In this document: positions 23,758 through 32,709 of the stretch, piece by piece
How the letters are laid out: each line of letters starts with the position of its first letter
Numbering within the stretch: position 1 is the stretch's first letter
Source of the DNA: an uncultured Muribaculaceae bacterium
Lineage (GTDB): Bacteria > Bacteroidota > Bacteroidia > Bacteroidales > Muribaculaceae
Assembly: GCA_910577465.1 (NCBI GenBank)
Contig: CAJTMM010000010.1
Span: 4,518 to 68,517 of the forward strand
DNA: 64,000 nt
Reading direction: 5' to 3'
Position numbers and translations under genes: made by a program
The notes under the pieces: generated by a model
The model's database searches: none
Told to the model about the DNA's origin: nothing
The model's input: the letters and a program-made list of their open reading frames with translations, nothing else

Positions 23758-25461
23758 ATGACTAACAAAACCATTCAAACACTGAACGACAAGGCTTGGG
23801 CGCGTTGGACCGCGTTGGGGCTGCTTGCGTTTGCAATGTTCTGTTCATATATTTTTATGGACATATTGTCGCCTATCAAGGATTTGCTCCAGTCCACACG
23901 AGGTTGGGACTCTACGGCATTCGGCACCATGCAGGGTTCGGAAACGTTCCTTAATGTATTTATCTTCTTTTTGATATTCGCAGGTATCATACTTGACAAG
24001 ATGGGTGTGCGTTTCACCGCGCTGCTGTCAGGGGTTGTGATGCTGATTGGAGCTACAATCAACTGGTATGCTCTTACCGACGCGTTTATCGGCAGCGGTC
24101 TGGATGTGTGGTTTACAAACCATCTTAATTACATTCCGGTGTTTGACGAGCTTGGCATCTCTCCGTTCTATGAGGGTATGCCTGCTTCGGCAAAGTTCTC
24201 AGCCGTAGGCTTCATGATATTCGGCTGCGGCGTGGAGATGGCGGGTATCACTGTGAGCCGTGGTATTGTCAAGTGGTTCAAAGGCCGTGAGATGGCATTG
24301 GCAATGGGATCGGAGATGGCGCTTGCCCGACTGGGTGTGGCTACCTGTATGATATTCTCGCCCATGTTTGCCGAACTTGGCGGTGAAATCAGTGTTGCGC
24401 GCTCAGTGGCATTCGGCGTAGTGCTGCTGATGATTGCCTTGATAATGTTTGTGGTTTACTTCTTCATGGATAAGAAGCTCGATGAGCAAACTCATGCCGA
24501 GGAGGAGAAAGATGAACCGTTCCAAATAAAAGATTTGGGGAAGATATTGACAAGCAGCGGCTTCTGGATAGTTGCCTTGCTGTGTGTGCTTTACTACTCG
24601 GCTATATTCCCGTTCCAGAAATATGCCGTGAATATGTTGCAATGTAATCTGACGTTCGTTGAGCCGGACTCGTTCTGGGCGTCGGATACAGTGACCGTGC
24701 TGCAATATGTGATTATGATTGTGGTAGCGTTAGCGGCATTCGCAAGCAATTTTTCCAAGAAGAGTGTGATGAAGTACGGGCTAATGCTCGTGGCTATAGC
24801 AGCACTTGCGGTGTACTGCTATATGGGTTACAAGCGCCAGTCGGCAAGTGCTATATTCGCGGTATTCCCTCTGTTGGCTGTAGGTATCACTCCTATTCTC
24901 GGCAAATATGTGGATTATAAGGGTAAGGCGGCGTCAATGCTTGTAATCGGTTCGCTGCTTCTTATCGCATGTCATTTGACCTTCGCATTTATCCTGCCTA
25001 TGTTCAAGGGCAGCCCTGTGGGTGGTGTGTGCATAGCTTATCTTACTATATTGGTACTCGGAGCATCGTTCTCTTTGGTACCCGCATCATTGTGGCCGAG
25101 CGTTCCCAAACTGGTCGATGCCAAGATTATCGGCTCGGCATACGCTTTGATATTCTGGATTCAGAACATCGGGTTGTGGCTGTTCCCGCTGCTTATAGGT
25201 AAAGTGCTTGATAATACCAACCCTCAGATCGTGCAGGGGCTTGCCGATGGAACTCTGTCGCCTGAGCAGGCTGCGGTAAGTTATAACTACACAGTGCCTT
25301 TGGTGATGCTTGCATGTCTTGGCGTAGCCGCGCTTGCACTTGGAATAGTGCTCAAGGCTATTGATAAGAAGAAACATTATGGTCTTGAAGAGCCGAATGT
25401 CAAGCCTGTAGCCGCTGAAATTGAAACAGACGAGGCGGAAATCGAAGGAAATCTGCTGTAA
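23758..25461 (+). CDS. Major facilitator superfamily transporter
   Basis: 567 aa, with 12 or more hydrophobic helices in two halves joined by a charged loop near residues 240-260 (DEQTHAEEEKDEPFQ). The MFS motif A-like loop is weak (ILDKMGVRFTALLSG near residues 78-92). The second half has GITPILGKYVDYKGKAASML. The C-terminus is an acidic cytoplasmic tail (ETDEAEIEGNLL). The substrate is unknown. Length and layout fit a Bacteroidales family of large MFS proteins often placed near carbon metabolism genes. It ends at a strong bidirectional terminator. Confidence 0.88.
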   Translation: MTNKTIQTLNDKAWARWTALGLLAFAMFCSYIFMDILSPIKDLLQSTRGWDSTAFGTMQGSETFLNVFIFFLIFAGIILDKMGVRFTALLSGVVMLIGATINWYALTDAFIGSGLDVWFTNHLNYIPVFDELGISPFYEGMPASAKFSAVGFMIFGCGVEMAGITVSRGIVKWFKGREMALAMGSEMALARLGVATCMIFSPMFAELGGEISVARSVAFGVVLLMIALIMFVVYFFMDKKLDEQTHAEEEKDEPFQIKDLGKILTSSGFWIVALLCVLYYSAIFPFQKYAVNMLQCNLTFVEPDSFWASDTVTVLQYVIMIVVALAAFASNFSKKSVMKYGLMLVAIAALAVYCYMGYKRQSASAIFAVFPLLAVGITPILGKYVDYKGKAASMLVIGSLLLIACHLTFAFILPMFKGSPVGGVCIAYLTILVLGASFSLVPASLWPSVPKLVDAKIIGSAYALIFWIQNIGLWLFPLLIGKVLDNTNPQIVQGLADGTLSPEQAAVSYNYTVPLVMLACLGVAALALGIVLKAIDKKKHYGLEEPNVKPVAAEIETDEAEIEGNLL

Positions 25462-25481
25462 TATAGATAAAAAGACAAATA

Positions 25482-25526
25482 ATCAAAGCCGGATGTGCAA
25501 AGGTGCCATCCGGCTTTGATGTTTTT
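25482..25526. terminator. Bidirectional terminator between MFS gene and katA
   Basis: 14-bp perfect stem (25482-25495 with 25507-25520), 11-base loop, then TTTTT at 25522-25526 on the plus strand; the minus strand is followed by a T-rich stretch as well. It ends the MFS gene and the convergent katA gene. Confidence 0.85.
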
Positions 25527-25542
25527 ATGGTAATCGGGATTG

Positions 25543-27051
25543 TTATCGTTTGATGTTCTTGCGTTTGTCCCATGAGGGTTGTGCAGGGTCATACGCTACG
25601 AGAGCTTCAGCGAGGTCAATGCCCAATGCACTGGCGAGCATTTCGCCATATCCCGGGTCGGCATTATGGCATGCACGTACGTGACGTTGCTTTATAAAGA
25701 GGGGAACTCCTTCCATCTGCGCGGCTGTGTTGTCGCAAGTGGCTTTCTTGTCCTCAGCGCTCATCAATCGCCATAGTTTGCCGGGTTGTGTGTAGTAATC
25801 GTCGTCGTATTGACGTTCGTCGTAGTTGTACATGTCACCGTGAAGTTCCATGGGCGGTTCCTTACGGGATGGTGTGTCTTGCCATTCGCCGTAACTGTTA
25901 GGTTCATAGGCTATGGTGCGTCCGCAGTTGTCGTCGGTGCGCATCTGTCCGTCGCGATGGTACGAGTGGAACGGGCATTTGGGACGGTTGACGGGAATGA
26001 GATTGTGGTTGACCCCAAGACGATATCTCTGTGCGTCTCCGTATGAGAATAGCCTACCTTGCAGCATCTTGTCCGGTGAGAACCCTATTCCGTCAACAAT
26101 GTTGGTGGGATTGAATGCCGCCTGCTCGATTTCGGCGAAGAAGTTCTCAGGATTGCGGTTAAGTTCGAGTATGCCCACGTCGCGTAGTGGGAAATCCTTG
26201 TGATACCATACCTTTGTAAGGTCAAATGGATTGATGTGGTATTTCTTTGCTTCATCTTCAGTCATGAGCTGAACCTGAAGTTTCCATTTCGGGAAGTCGC
26301 CGCGCTCGATAGCTTCAAACAGGTCGCGTTGGTTCGATTCACGGTCTTTAGCGATTATCGCTTCCGCTTCTTGGTCAGTAAGATTTTTTATACCCTGGAG
26401 TGTGCGGAAATGGAATTTTACCCATGTGCGTTTGTTGTCCTTGTTGATGAAACTGTAGGTATGGCTTCCGAAGCCATGCATGTGGCGGAATGATGCGGGG
26501 ATACCGCGTGGCGACATGGTTATGGTTATCTGGTGGAGAGCTTCAGGCAGTAAGGTCCAGAAATCCCAATTGGCTGTGGGATTTCGCAACCCTGTGCGCG
26601 GGTCGCGCTTTATGGCATGGTTGAGGTCGGGAAATTTAAGCGGGTCGCGAAGAAAAAACACCGGAGTGTTGTTGCCCACGAGATCCCAGTTGCCTTCGTC
26701 AGTGTAAAATTTCATGGCAAAGCCCCGGATGTCGCGTTCGGCATCGGCGGCTCCGCGTTCACCGGCTACTGTTGAGAAGCGTACAAGACAAGGTGTCTGT
26801 TTCCCAACCTCTGAGAAAATAGAAGCACGTGTGAATTCACTAATGTCATTGGTCACGGTAAATGTGCCGAATGCACCGGAGCCTTTAGCGTGCATGCGCC
26901 GTTCAGGTATCACTTCGCGGTCGAAGTGGGCAATTTTTTCAAGATACCATGGGTCCTGAACGGTGAGCGATCCACGTAATCCTGCGGTCTGTACATTTTG
27001 GTTGTCGGCGATCGGGCGCCCGTTTTCTGCGGTCAGTCTTTTCTTATCCAT
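25543..27051 (-). CDS. katA: Monofunctional haem catalase KatA
   Basis: 502 aa, a small-subunit clade catalase. It splits hydrogen peroxide to water and oxygen in the cytoplasm. The active-site His lies in RRMHAKGSGAFG (near residue 54), the distal Asn in NNTPVFFLRDP (near 127) and the haem-ligand Tyr in LFSYGDAQRYRLG (near 337). The C-terminal NADPH-binding region is short, as in this clade. It is a single gene with no Bacteroidetes -7 box evident upstream, which may mean activator (OxyR-type) control; that is inference. Tpx in the same window is a second peroxide-removing enzyme. Confidence 0.97.
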   Translation of the reverse strand: MDKKRLTAENGRPIADNQNVQTAGLRGSLTVQDPWYLEKIAHFDREVIPERRMHAKGSGAFGTFTVTNDISEFTRASIFSEVGKQTPCLVRFSTVAGERGAADAERDIRGFAMKFYTDEGNWDLVGNNTPVFFLRDPLKFPDLNHAIKRDPRTGLRNPTANWDFWTLLPEALHQITITMSPRGIPASFRHMHGFGSHTYSFINKDNKRTWVKFHFRTLQGIKNLTDQEAEAIIAKDRESNQRDLFEAIERGDFPKWKLQVQLMTEDEAKKYHINPFDLTKVWYHKDFPLRDVGILELNRNPENFFAEIEQAAFNPTNIVDGIGFSPDKMLQGRLFSYGDAQRYRLGVNHNLIPVNRPKCPFHSYHRDGQMRTDDNCGRTIAYEPNSYGEWQDTPSRKEPPMELHGDMYNYDERQYDDDYYTQPGKLWRLMSAEDKKATCDNTAAQMEGVPLFIKQRHVRACHNADPGYGEMLASALGIDLAEALVAYDPAQPSWDKRKNIKR

Positions 27052-27162
27052 ACAATCATAATGGGTTTTATGTAAATAAAATCGATAGTAACAACATTGA
27101 TAGATGTTGAAAAGTTTGATGTCGGATAATCATTAGACCCAAATGAAAGTGCCTTTAACGAG

Positions 27163-27198
27163 CAAGCGGACGGTGCCGTAATCGGCATCGCCCGCTTG
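27163..27198 (-). terminator. Terminator after the small barrel protein gene
   Basis: Imperfect long hairpin, arms 27163-27178 and 27183-27198, just downstream (minus strand) of the stop at 27221. The T-run afterwards is weak. Confidence 0.5.
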
Positions 27199-27220
27199 TG
27201 TTGTGTACGGTATCTTAAAA

Positions 27221-27799
27221 TTAGAAGTTGTAGTAGAAACCGAAAGTAATGTCGTTGCTGTTGAGTGATACACCGGCTTTTGTACCGTAACCGGATGCTT
27301 TAGCAGCATTGTTGGCACCTTTGTAACCGATGAAACCAACGTGAGTAACGAAGCTGAAGTTTTCAGCGATGTTTATTGAAAGACCGGGACGGAATCCGAG
27401 ACCGTAGATGCATGCGGTTTTAGAGCTTTCGTCGCTGTAGCTTGTCCAACCGGCACCAAATTCAACACCACCGTCAACAAAAAGGCTGATGAGGTTGCTG
27501 CTGCTGCGGAAATAGGTGTAGCGTGCATAGGGGCTTACTTGGAACATGTGGCCGGAGAGATCCTGACCGCAATAGTGCATGTAGTTATAACCGATAACAG
27601 TACCAACAGCCCATTTTTCGTTGAGGTTGTAACCGATTTCAGGAAGAATGGAGATGGAGTTAGTGCTGGGGCTGAAGCCATTTTCAGAGTACTTAGAACC
27701 TTCGTGCATATAGCCGAGAGAACCTCCAACATAAAAATCGCCTGCCGCTGCGCTGAGTGATGCTATGGCAAGAACTACAAGTGCAAAAATCTTTTTCAT
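27221..27799 (-). CDS. Small outer membrane beta-barrel (porin family) protein
   Basis: 192 aa. The signal peptide is MKKIFALVVLAIASLSAAAG (cleavage near 19-20). The mature part has about eight amphipathic beta strands (FYVGGSLGYMHEGS, ISILPEIGYNLNEKWAVG and so on) and ends in a C-terminal Phe (TFGFYYNF), the usual BAM recognition signal. It is an 8-stranded OmpX/OmpW-like barrel of unknown role, with a -7 box at 27831-27838. Single gene. Confidence 0.85.
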   Translation of the reverse strand: MKKIFALVVLAIASLSAAAGDFYVGGSLGYMHEGSKYSENGFSPSTNSISILPEIGYNLNEKWAVGTVIGYNYMHYCGQDLSGHMFQVSPYARYTYFRSSSNLISLFVDGGVEFGAGWTSYSDESSKTACIYGLGFRPGLSINIAENFSFVTHVGFIGYKGANNAAKASGYGTKAGVSLNSNDITFGFYYNF

Positions 27800-27830
27800 T
27801 ACTAAATAATATTTAAGTTAAAATACGTTG

Positions 27831-27838
27831 CAAATATA
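27831..27838 (-). promoter_or_regulatory. -7 box of the small barrel gene
   Basis: Minus strand TATATTTG (27838-27831), about 32 bases ahead of the ATG at 27799. No clear -33 box. Confidence 0.5.
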
Positions 27839-27883
27839 ACCCCTGATGCCTGTAAAGTGTTCGCTGTTTAGGGTTAAATTATG

Positions 27884-28900
27884 TTAATTAGGTAGCTGGC
27901 TGAATTTGTTATTTCGACTTAAATAATATTTAATTAGGATGTTAGGGCGTTTAGGCGCTGTGTGTAAAAGATCGATTTCAGGATGAGAAGTGTATTTTGA
28001 ACGCATTTTGGCGAAATCGCGGTGTGCATGCCATATTGCGGCTGCATTGCGGAAGTCGAATGTTGCCATGAACTTTGCCCATGCTATGGTGTCGAGCAAT
28101 CGCCGGCGCAGCAATGTGGTGCGTCGGGTGCTGTCGGGCAGATTCTTGTGAAGCATGAGCAGGTTGTTTCGGAAATTGAGGTATGTTTTCTTAGGATTGG
28201 ATGCGTCCAGACTGCCTCCGCCCAGATGATAAACCTTGGATTGCGGTACGGCGGATATGTGATACCCGGCGAGATGTATTCGCCAACAAAGGTCTATTTC
28301 CTCCATGTGGGCAAAAAAATCCGGGTCAAGCCCGCCTAATCGGTTGTAGATGTCGGTACGAACCATCAATGCAGCTCCGGTAGCCCAGAATATTGATGCC
28401 GGGGAGTCGTATTGGTGTTCATCCTTTTCCAATGTCGAGAATATGCGTCCGCGACAATATGGATAGCCGTTGCGGTCGATGTATCCTCCGGCAGCTCCGG
28501 CATATTCGAAATACTCAGGGTTGCGGTATGACAGTATCTTGGGCTGTGACGCCGCTACATCGGGGTGCTCCTGCATGTAGCGGTACAAAGGTGTGAGCCA
28601 ATCGTCGGTGACGGCAACGTCGGAGTTCAGAAGTACGGTATATGGGGATTGGCATTGGGCGAGAGCGCGGTTATATCCTTCGGCAAAGCCGTAGTTGCGG
28701 TCAAATCTAAGGAGTTCAACGGATGGAAATTCGTTTTCAATCAGAGCGATGGATCCATCGGTGCTACCGTTGTCTGCCACTATCACTGTGGCTATATCAG
28801 TAGGGGTATGGCGTACTACAGAAGGGAGAAATTCACGGAGCAGTTTCTCTCCGTTCCAATTAAGGATTATTACCGAGACCGGCTTTATGGTGCTGTTCAT
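27884..28900 (-). CDS. Glycosyltransferase family 2 protein
   Basis: 338 aa. GT-A fold: VSVIILNWNGEKLL at residues 8-21, VIVADNGSTDGS near 38-49, and the DXD-like LLNSDVAVTDDW near 90. A later FFAHMEEIDLCWRIHLAGY carries the ED-type catalytic acid. This pattern fits rhamnosyl- or related sugar transferases acting on surface glycans. The gene overlaps mtaB by 4 bases (28897-28900), so it is cotranscribed with it, which says little about function. The acceptor is unknown. Confidence 0.92.
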   Translation of the reverse strand: MNSTIKPVSVIILNWNGEKLLREFLPSVVRHTPTDIATVIVADNGSTDGSIALIENEFPSVELLRFDRNYGFAEGYNRALAQCQSPYTVLLNSDVAVTDDWLTPLYRYMQEHPDVAASQPKILSYRNPEYFEYAGAAGGYIDRNGYPYCRGRIFSTLEKDEHQYDSPASIFWATGAALMVRTDIYNRLGGLDPDFFAHMEEIDLCWRIHLAGYHISAVPQSKVYHLGGGSLDASNPKKTYLNFRNNLLMLHKNLPDSTRRTTLLRRRLLDTIAWAKFMATFDFRNAAAIWHAHRDFAKMRSKYTSHPEIDLLHTAPKRPNILIKYYLSRNNKFSQLPN

Positions 28901-30213
28901 AACGTTATTTCCCCTTTCATTTCTTCACCGAGATTCTCGGTCAAGCGAATGTTGACAATCTTGTTGGCAAGTGCATCCTGCGCCGGAACCACAACCTTGA
29001 TATAATTGTCGGTGAATCCATGCATCATACCGCCATTGGTGGTGTGTTCGACAAGAACCTGACGAGTGGTGCCTATGAAAGAATCACAGAAGCGGGTAAG
29101 CATTTTTTCTGAGATGTCGAGCATGATGCGCGCGCGTTTATGCTTGGTTTCCTGCGATACCACATAGTCTATGTCGGTGAGTGCGCGCGTGCCGGGACGT
29201 TCGGAGTAGGGGAATACGTGCAAACGTGAAATGGGTAGATTTTCCACAAATGACCGCGATGACTCAAATCGTTCGTCGGTCTCGCCACGAGCTCCCACTA
29301 TGAGGTCAACGCCGATAAATGCATGGGGCATGTGATGCCGGATGGTTTCCACTCGATGTCGGAATAAGGCGGTGTCATATCGTCGGCGCATGAGATGCAG
29401 CACTTCGTCATCACCACATTGCAACGGAAGGTGGAAGTGCGGCATGAACCGGCGTGATTGCGCAACCCACTCAATCATCTCGTCAGTAAGAAGATTGGGT
29501 TCGATGGAAGATATACGGTAGCGTTCTATGCCTTCGACTTCGTCGAGCCGTTGCATAAGGTCGAAGAATGTATCTGTGCGTCCCTTGCCGAAATCGCCTA
29601 TGTTGACACCTGTGATGACTATTTCCTTGCCACCCTCGTTGGCTACGTCCCGAGCCTGCTGTACCAACTGCTCGATAGAGCCGGAGCGGCTACGTCCGCG
29701 GGCGTAGGGGATGGTGCAGTATGAGCAAAAGTAGTCGCACCCGTCCTGCACTTTCAAAAAATAGCGTGTGCGGTCGCCACGTGAGCAGGAAGGGGAAAAT
29801 TCACGTATCTCCTTTGTGGGTGTTATAAGTGTCTGTGGTGTATGCGTGGCGAGCCAACTGTCGATATATTCTGCCAACCGGAGCTTGCGGTCTGAGCCGG
29901 CTACTATTGCCACTCCGGGCAGTGATTGCACCTCTTCGCTTTTAAGTTGTGCGTAGCATCCTGTTACCACTATAGCTGCCTGAGGGTATTTACGAGAGAA
30001 TGCACGTATGGTCTGCCGGCACTTTTTGTCGGCGAGTTCGGTCACGGAACAAGTGTTGACTACAATTATGTCAGGGGTGTCGCCACGTTGAACGCGTGAT
30101 ATCCCTTTTTCGGCAAGCAATTGAGCCACAGTAGATGTCTCGGCAAAATTGAGCTTGCAGCCAAAGGTGTGGAACAGGGCTTTCCGATTGCCGAATGTAG
30201 AGTTGTCAATCAT
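28897..30213 (-). CDS. mtaB: tRNA t6A37 methylthiotransferase MtaB
   Basis: 438 aa from ATG 30213; the open frame runs to 30345 but that part is upstream of the -7 box at 30266-30259. It is a radical-SAM methylthiotransferase that makes ms2t6A37 in tRNA-Lys. The N-terminal UPF0004 domain cysteines are FGCKLNF (Cys19), VNTCSVTE and VTGCYAQ. The radical-SAM cluster is CDYFCSYC (CxxxCxxC). A TRAM-like C-terminus ends in LTENLGEEMKGE. It uses the t6A made by TsaD (gene at 3752). It is the first gene of a two-gene unit with the GT2 gene. Confidence 0.94.
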   Translation of the reverse strand: MIDNSTFGNRKALFHTFGCKLNFAETSTVAQLLAEKGISRVQRGDTPDIIVVNTCSVTELADKKCRQTIRAFSRKYPQAAIVVTGCYAQLKSEEVQSLPGVAIVAGSDRKLRLAEYIDSWLATHTPQTLITPTKEIREFSPSCSRGDRTRYFLKVQDGCDYFCSYCTIPYARGRSRSGSIEQLVQQARDVANEGGKEIVITGVNIGDFGKGRTDTFFDLMQRLDEVEGIERYRISSIEPNLLTDEMIEWVAQSRRFMPHFHLPLQCGDDEVLHLMRRRYDTALFRHRVETIRHHMPHAFIGVDLIVGARGETDERFESSRSFVENLPISRLHVFPYSERPGTRALTDIDYVVSQETKHKRARIMLDISEKMLTRFCDSFIGTTRQVLVEHTTNGGMMHGFTDNYIKVVVPAQDALANKIVNIRLTENLGEEMKGEITL

Positions 30214-30258
30214 CTGTATCGTGTTACGTATAGGTGCAAACAATGTCGTTTGGCAATG

Positions 30259-30266
30259 CAAAGTTA
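30259..30266 (-). promoter_or_regulatory. -7 box of mtaB
   Basis: Minus strand TAACTTTG (30266-30259), a match to TAnnTTTG. It gives a leader of about 40 bases before ATG 30213 and sets the mtaB start. It abuts the divergent promoter of the acyl-CoA ligase gene. Confidence 0.55.
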
Positions 30267-30296
30267 TGAAATGTTTGCCAAATTGTGTTATCTTTG
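30265..30296 (+). promoter_or_regulatory. Promoter of the AMP-dependent ligase gene
   Basis: TATG (3 of 4 to TTTG) at 30265-30268, a 20-base spacer, TATCTTTG at 30289-30296. The leader before ATG 30399 is about 95 bases. It overlaps the divergent mtaB promoter. Confidence 0.5.
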
Positions 30297-30398
30297 CCGC
30301 TTTATGGGGCATTGTTTTTCGGTAACGGTATATGTCCGGAAACATAATAAGCCGCCGGTTTGTAATATAGTAAATACACTATCATATAATCATAGACC

Positions 30399-32063
30399 AT
30401 GTTAAATGAAGATCTCTTACAATTATATGCCGATAGTTTCCGTGGTAACTGGGAGTTGCCGGCTCTGACGGAATATACCACCGGAACAACACTTACCTAT
30501 GGCGATTTGGCTCGCCGCATAGCCCGCACGCATCTGTTTTTTGAATTGTGCGGCGTGAAACCAGGCGACAAGATAGCATTGCTCGGCCGCAACAACATAT
30601 CGTGGGTGGTATCGTTCATGTCGGCGATTACCTACGGAGCGGTGATAGTGCCTATATTGCAGGAGTTCAATCCGCAGGATGCTCAGCATATAGTCAACCA
30701 TAGTGACTCCGTGATGCTGTTCGTTCAAGACTCGATATGGGAAACTCTCGATTTCGAGCATTTGCCCAATATAAAGGTAGCAATGTCGCTTGAGACATCG
30801 GAAATACTTGGTGAGCATCCATCAATGTCGGGTAAGGCTCAGAAGGCAATGCAGGCATTGGGTAAGGCATTCAACCGACGTTATCCCAAGGGATTCAATG
30901 CCGAAAACGTTAAGTATTCATATTTTTCTCCCGACAGCGTGGCTGAAATAAACTATACATCGGGCACTACCGGATTTTCCAAAGGTGTGATGCTTACGCT
31001 AAATAATCTGTGTGGCAACGTGGTGTTCGGTATGCGCTCGCGTCTTCACTACCGTGGGTCACGTTCGTTGTCGTTCCTACCGTTGGCGCATGCCTACGGT
31101 TGCGCGTTCGACATGCTGGCACCGTTGGCAGTGGGAACACATATAACATTGTTCGGCAAGTTACCGTCGCCAAAACTGCTCATCAAGGCATTGGGCGAGG
31201 TGAAGCCCACGTTGATATTGTGTGTGCCGTTGGTGCTCGAGAAGATTTATCGCAAGCAATTGTTGCCCATAATATCCAAGCCGTCGATGCGGCGTATGAT
31301 GGCTGTGCCATTTCTCCGCACGCGGATATATTCAAAGATACGCAATAAGCTGATAGAGGCTTTCGGCGGTGAATTTGAGCAGGTCATAGTGGGCGGTGCC
31401 CCTCTTAACAGTGAAGTGGAGGAGTTTCTGTATCGTATAAAATTCCCGTTCTCCGTGGGGTATGGCATGACGGAGTGCGGTCCGCTTATAAGCTTCACGC
31501 CGTGGCGTCAGTTCATCCCCGGTTCGTCGGGACGCACTTTGAAGGGGCTTATGCATTCAAAGGTGCTGAGCGATAATGAGGCATTCATACCGGGAGAGAT
31601 ATGTGTGAAGGGAGAGAATGTGATGAAGGGGTATTATAAAAATCCCAAGGCTACACAGGATGTACTTGATAAGGACGGATGGCTACATACCGGTGATATG
31701 GGCACTATAGCCGATGCCGGTACGATATTCATCAAAGGCAGGTACAAGACAATGATACTGTCTGCCAACGGTCAGAATATCTATCCAGAGGAGATAGAAG
31801 CCAAGCTAAACAATATGCCATACGTTGCCGAAAGTCTGGTAGTGGAGCGCGGTAAGAAGTTAGTGGCGCTGGTGTATCCGGATTATGAGGCTATGGACAA
31901 AGCACGGCTGACAAATGACATGATGCCGCAGGTTATGGCAAAGGTGCGTGAGGAGCTTAACAGGCAGGTGGCACCATACGAGCGTGTGGATGAAATACAG
32001 CTGCGTGCTAATGAGTTCGAAAAGACACCCAAGCGCTCGATAAAGCGATACCTGTATCAATAG
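30399..32063 (+). CDS. AMP-dependent acyl-CoA synthetase / ligase (FadD/AMP-binding family)
   Basis: 554 aa. ANL superfamily: the P-loop is INYTSGTTGFSKGVML (near residues 187-202), followed by LSFLPLAHAYG (near 223), GYGMTECGPL (near 360) and the C-terminal hinge GDMGTIADAGTIFIKGRYKTMI with LSANGQNIYPEEIE. It activates a carboxylic acid to acyl-AMP and then acyl-CoA, using ATP. It resembles bacterial long-chain fatty acid-CoA ligases; chain length is not predictable. Single gene, ended by a hairpin at 32090-32128. Confidence 0.92.
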   Translation: MLNEDLLQLYADSFRGNWELPALTEYTTGTTLTYGDLARRIARTHLFFELCGVKPGDKIALLGRNNISWVVSFMSAITYGAVIVPILQEFNPQDAQHIVNHSDSVMLFVQDSIWETLDFEHLPNIKVAMSLETSEILGEHPSMSGKAQKAMQALGKAFNRRYPKGFNAENVKYSYFSPDSVAEINYTSGTTGFSKGVMLTLNNLCGNVVFGMRSRLHYRGSRSLSFLPLAHAYGCAFDMLAPLAVGTHITLFGKLPSPKLLIKALGEVKPTLILCVPLVLEKIYRKQLLPIISKPSMRRMMAVPFLRTRIYSKIRNKLIEAFGGEFEQVIVGGAPLNSEVEEFLYRIKFPFSVGYGMTECGPLISFTPWRQFIPGSSGRTLKGLMHSKVLSDNEAFIPGEICVKGENVMKGYYKNPKATQDVLDKDGWLHTGDMGTIADAGTIFIKGRYKTMILSANGQNIYPEEIEAKLNNMPYVAESLVVERGKKLVALVYPDYEAMDKARLTNDMMPQVMAKVREELNRQVAPYERVDEIQLRANEFEKTPKRSIKRYLYQ

Positions 32064-32089
32064 TATTGATAGAATAGATATGAGAAAAG

Positions 32090-32128
32090 AGATGCGGCGA
32101 GCCGGGTTAAATGTGGCTCACCGCATCT
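32090..32128. terminator. Terminator between the ligase gene and tpx
   Basis: 14-bp stem with one G-U/A mismatch position (32090-32103 with 32115-32128), 11-base loop, then a T-rich stretch ending in TTTTT. It serves the ligase gene and probably the convergent tpx gene. Confidence 0.75.
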
Positions 32129-32159
32129 CTTGTATTGTGTTTTTAGGAGACTTGAAAAA

Positions 32160-32669
32160 TTAAGCTTTACCTGTGAGCACAGCGAGTGCGCCATCGTAGT
32201 TAGGTTCGTCGGTAATTTCATTTACAAGGTCCCGATAAGCGACTTTTCGGTCCTGATCTATGACGATGACGGCGCGTGTAAGCAGTCCGGCAAGAGGTCC
32301 ATCGCATAGTTGCACTCCGAATTTCTGTCCGAAAAGGGGTGAGCGGAATGCAGAAGCGAAAATTACGTTGTTGATGCCCTCAAGTGTGCAGAACCGGCTC
32401 ATGGCGAACGGGAGGTCCATCGATACACAGATTACAACGGTGTCATCGAGTTTGGCGGCTTCTTCGTTGAATCGTCTTACAGAGCGGGCGCATACCTCAG
32501 TGTCAAGGCTTGGGAATATGTTGAGCACCACACGTTTGCCCTTGAAATCGCCACATTGGACCTGGGCGAGATCTGCTCCCGCAAGATGAAAACAAGGGGC
32601 TTCTTCACCTACTTTAGGTACACTGCCGTAGGTATGGCATGGATTTCCTTTGAAATAAACTGTTTCCAT
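32160..32669 (-). CDS. tpx: Thiol peroxidase Tpx
   Basis: 169 aa, the normal length. An atypical 2-Cys peroxiredoxin reducing H2O2 and alkyl hydroperoxides with thioredoxin. The peroxidatic Cys60 is in FPSLDTEVCARSV and the resolving Cys94 is in MSRFCTLEG. Extra cysteines at 11, 26, 39 and 81 are not in the core motif. It follows the LolA/thioredoxin-like gene by 40 bases on the same strand and may be cotranscribed with it. Confidence 0.95.
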   Translation of the reverse strand: METVYFKGNPCHTYGSVPKVGEEAPCFHLAGADLAQVQCGDFKGKRVVLNIFPSLDTEVCARSVRRFNEEAAKLDDTVVICVSMDLPFAMSRFCTLEGINNVIFASAFRSPLFGQKFGVQLCDGPLAGLLTRAVIVIDQDRKVAYRDLVNEITDEPNYDGALAVLTGKA

Positions 32670-32709
32670 AATAAGTATATATTTTTGATTAATTATCTAT
32701 GGTGGTGTG

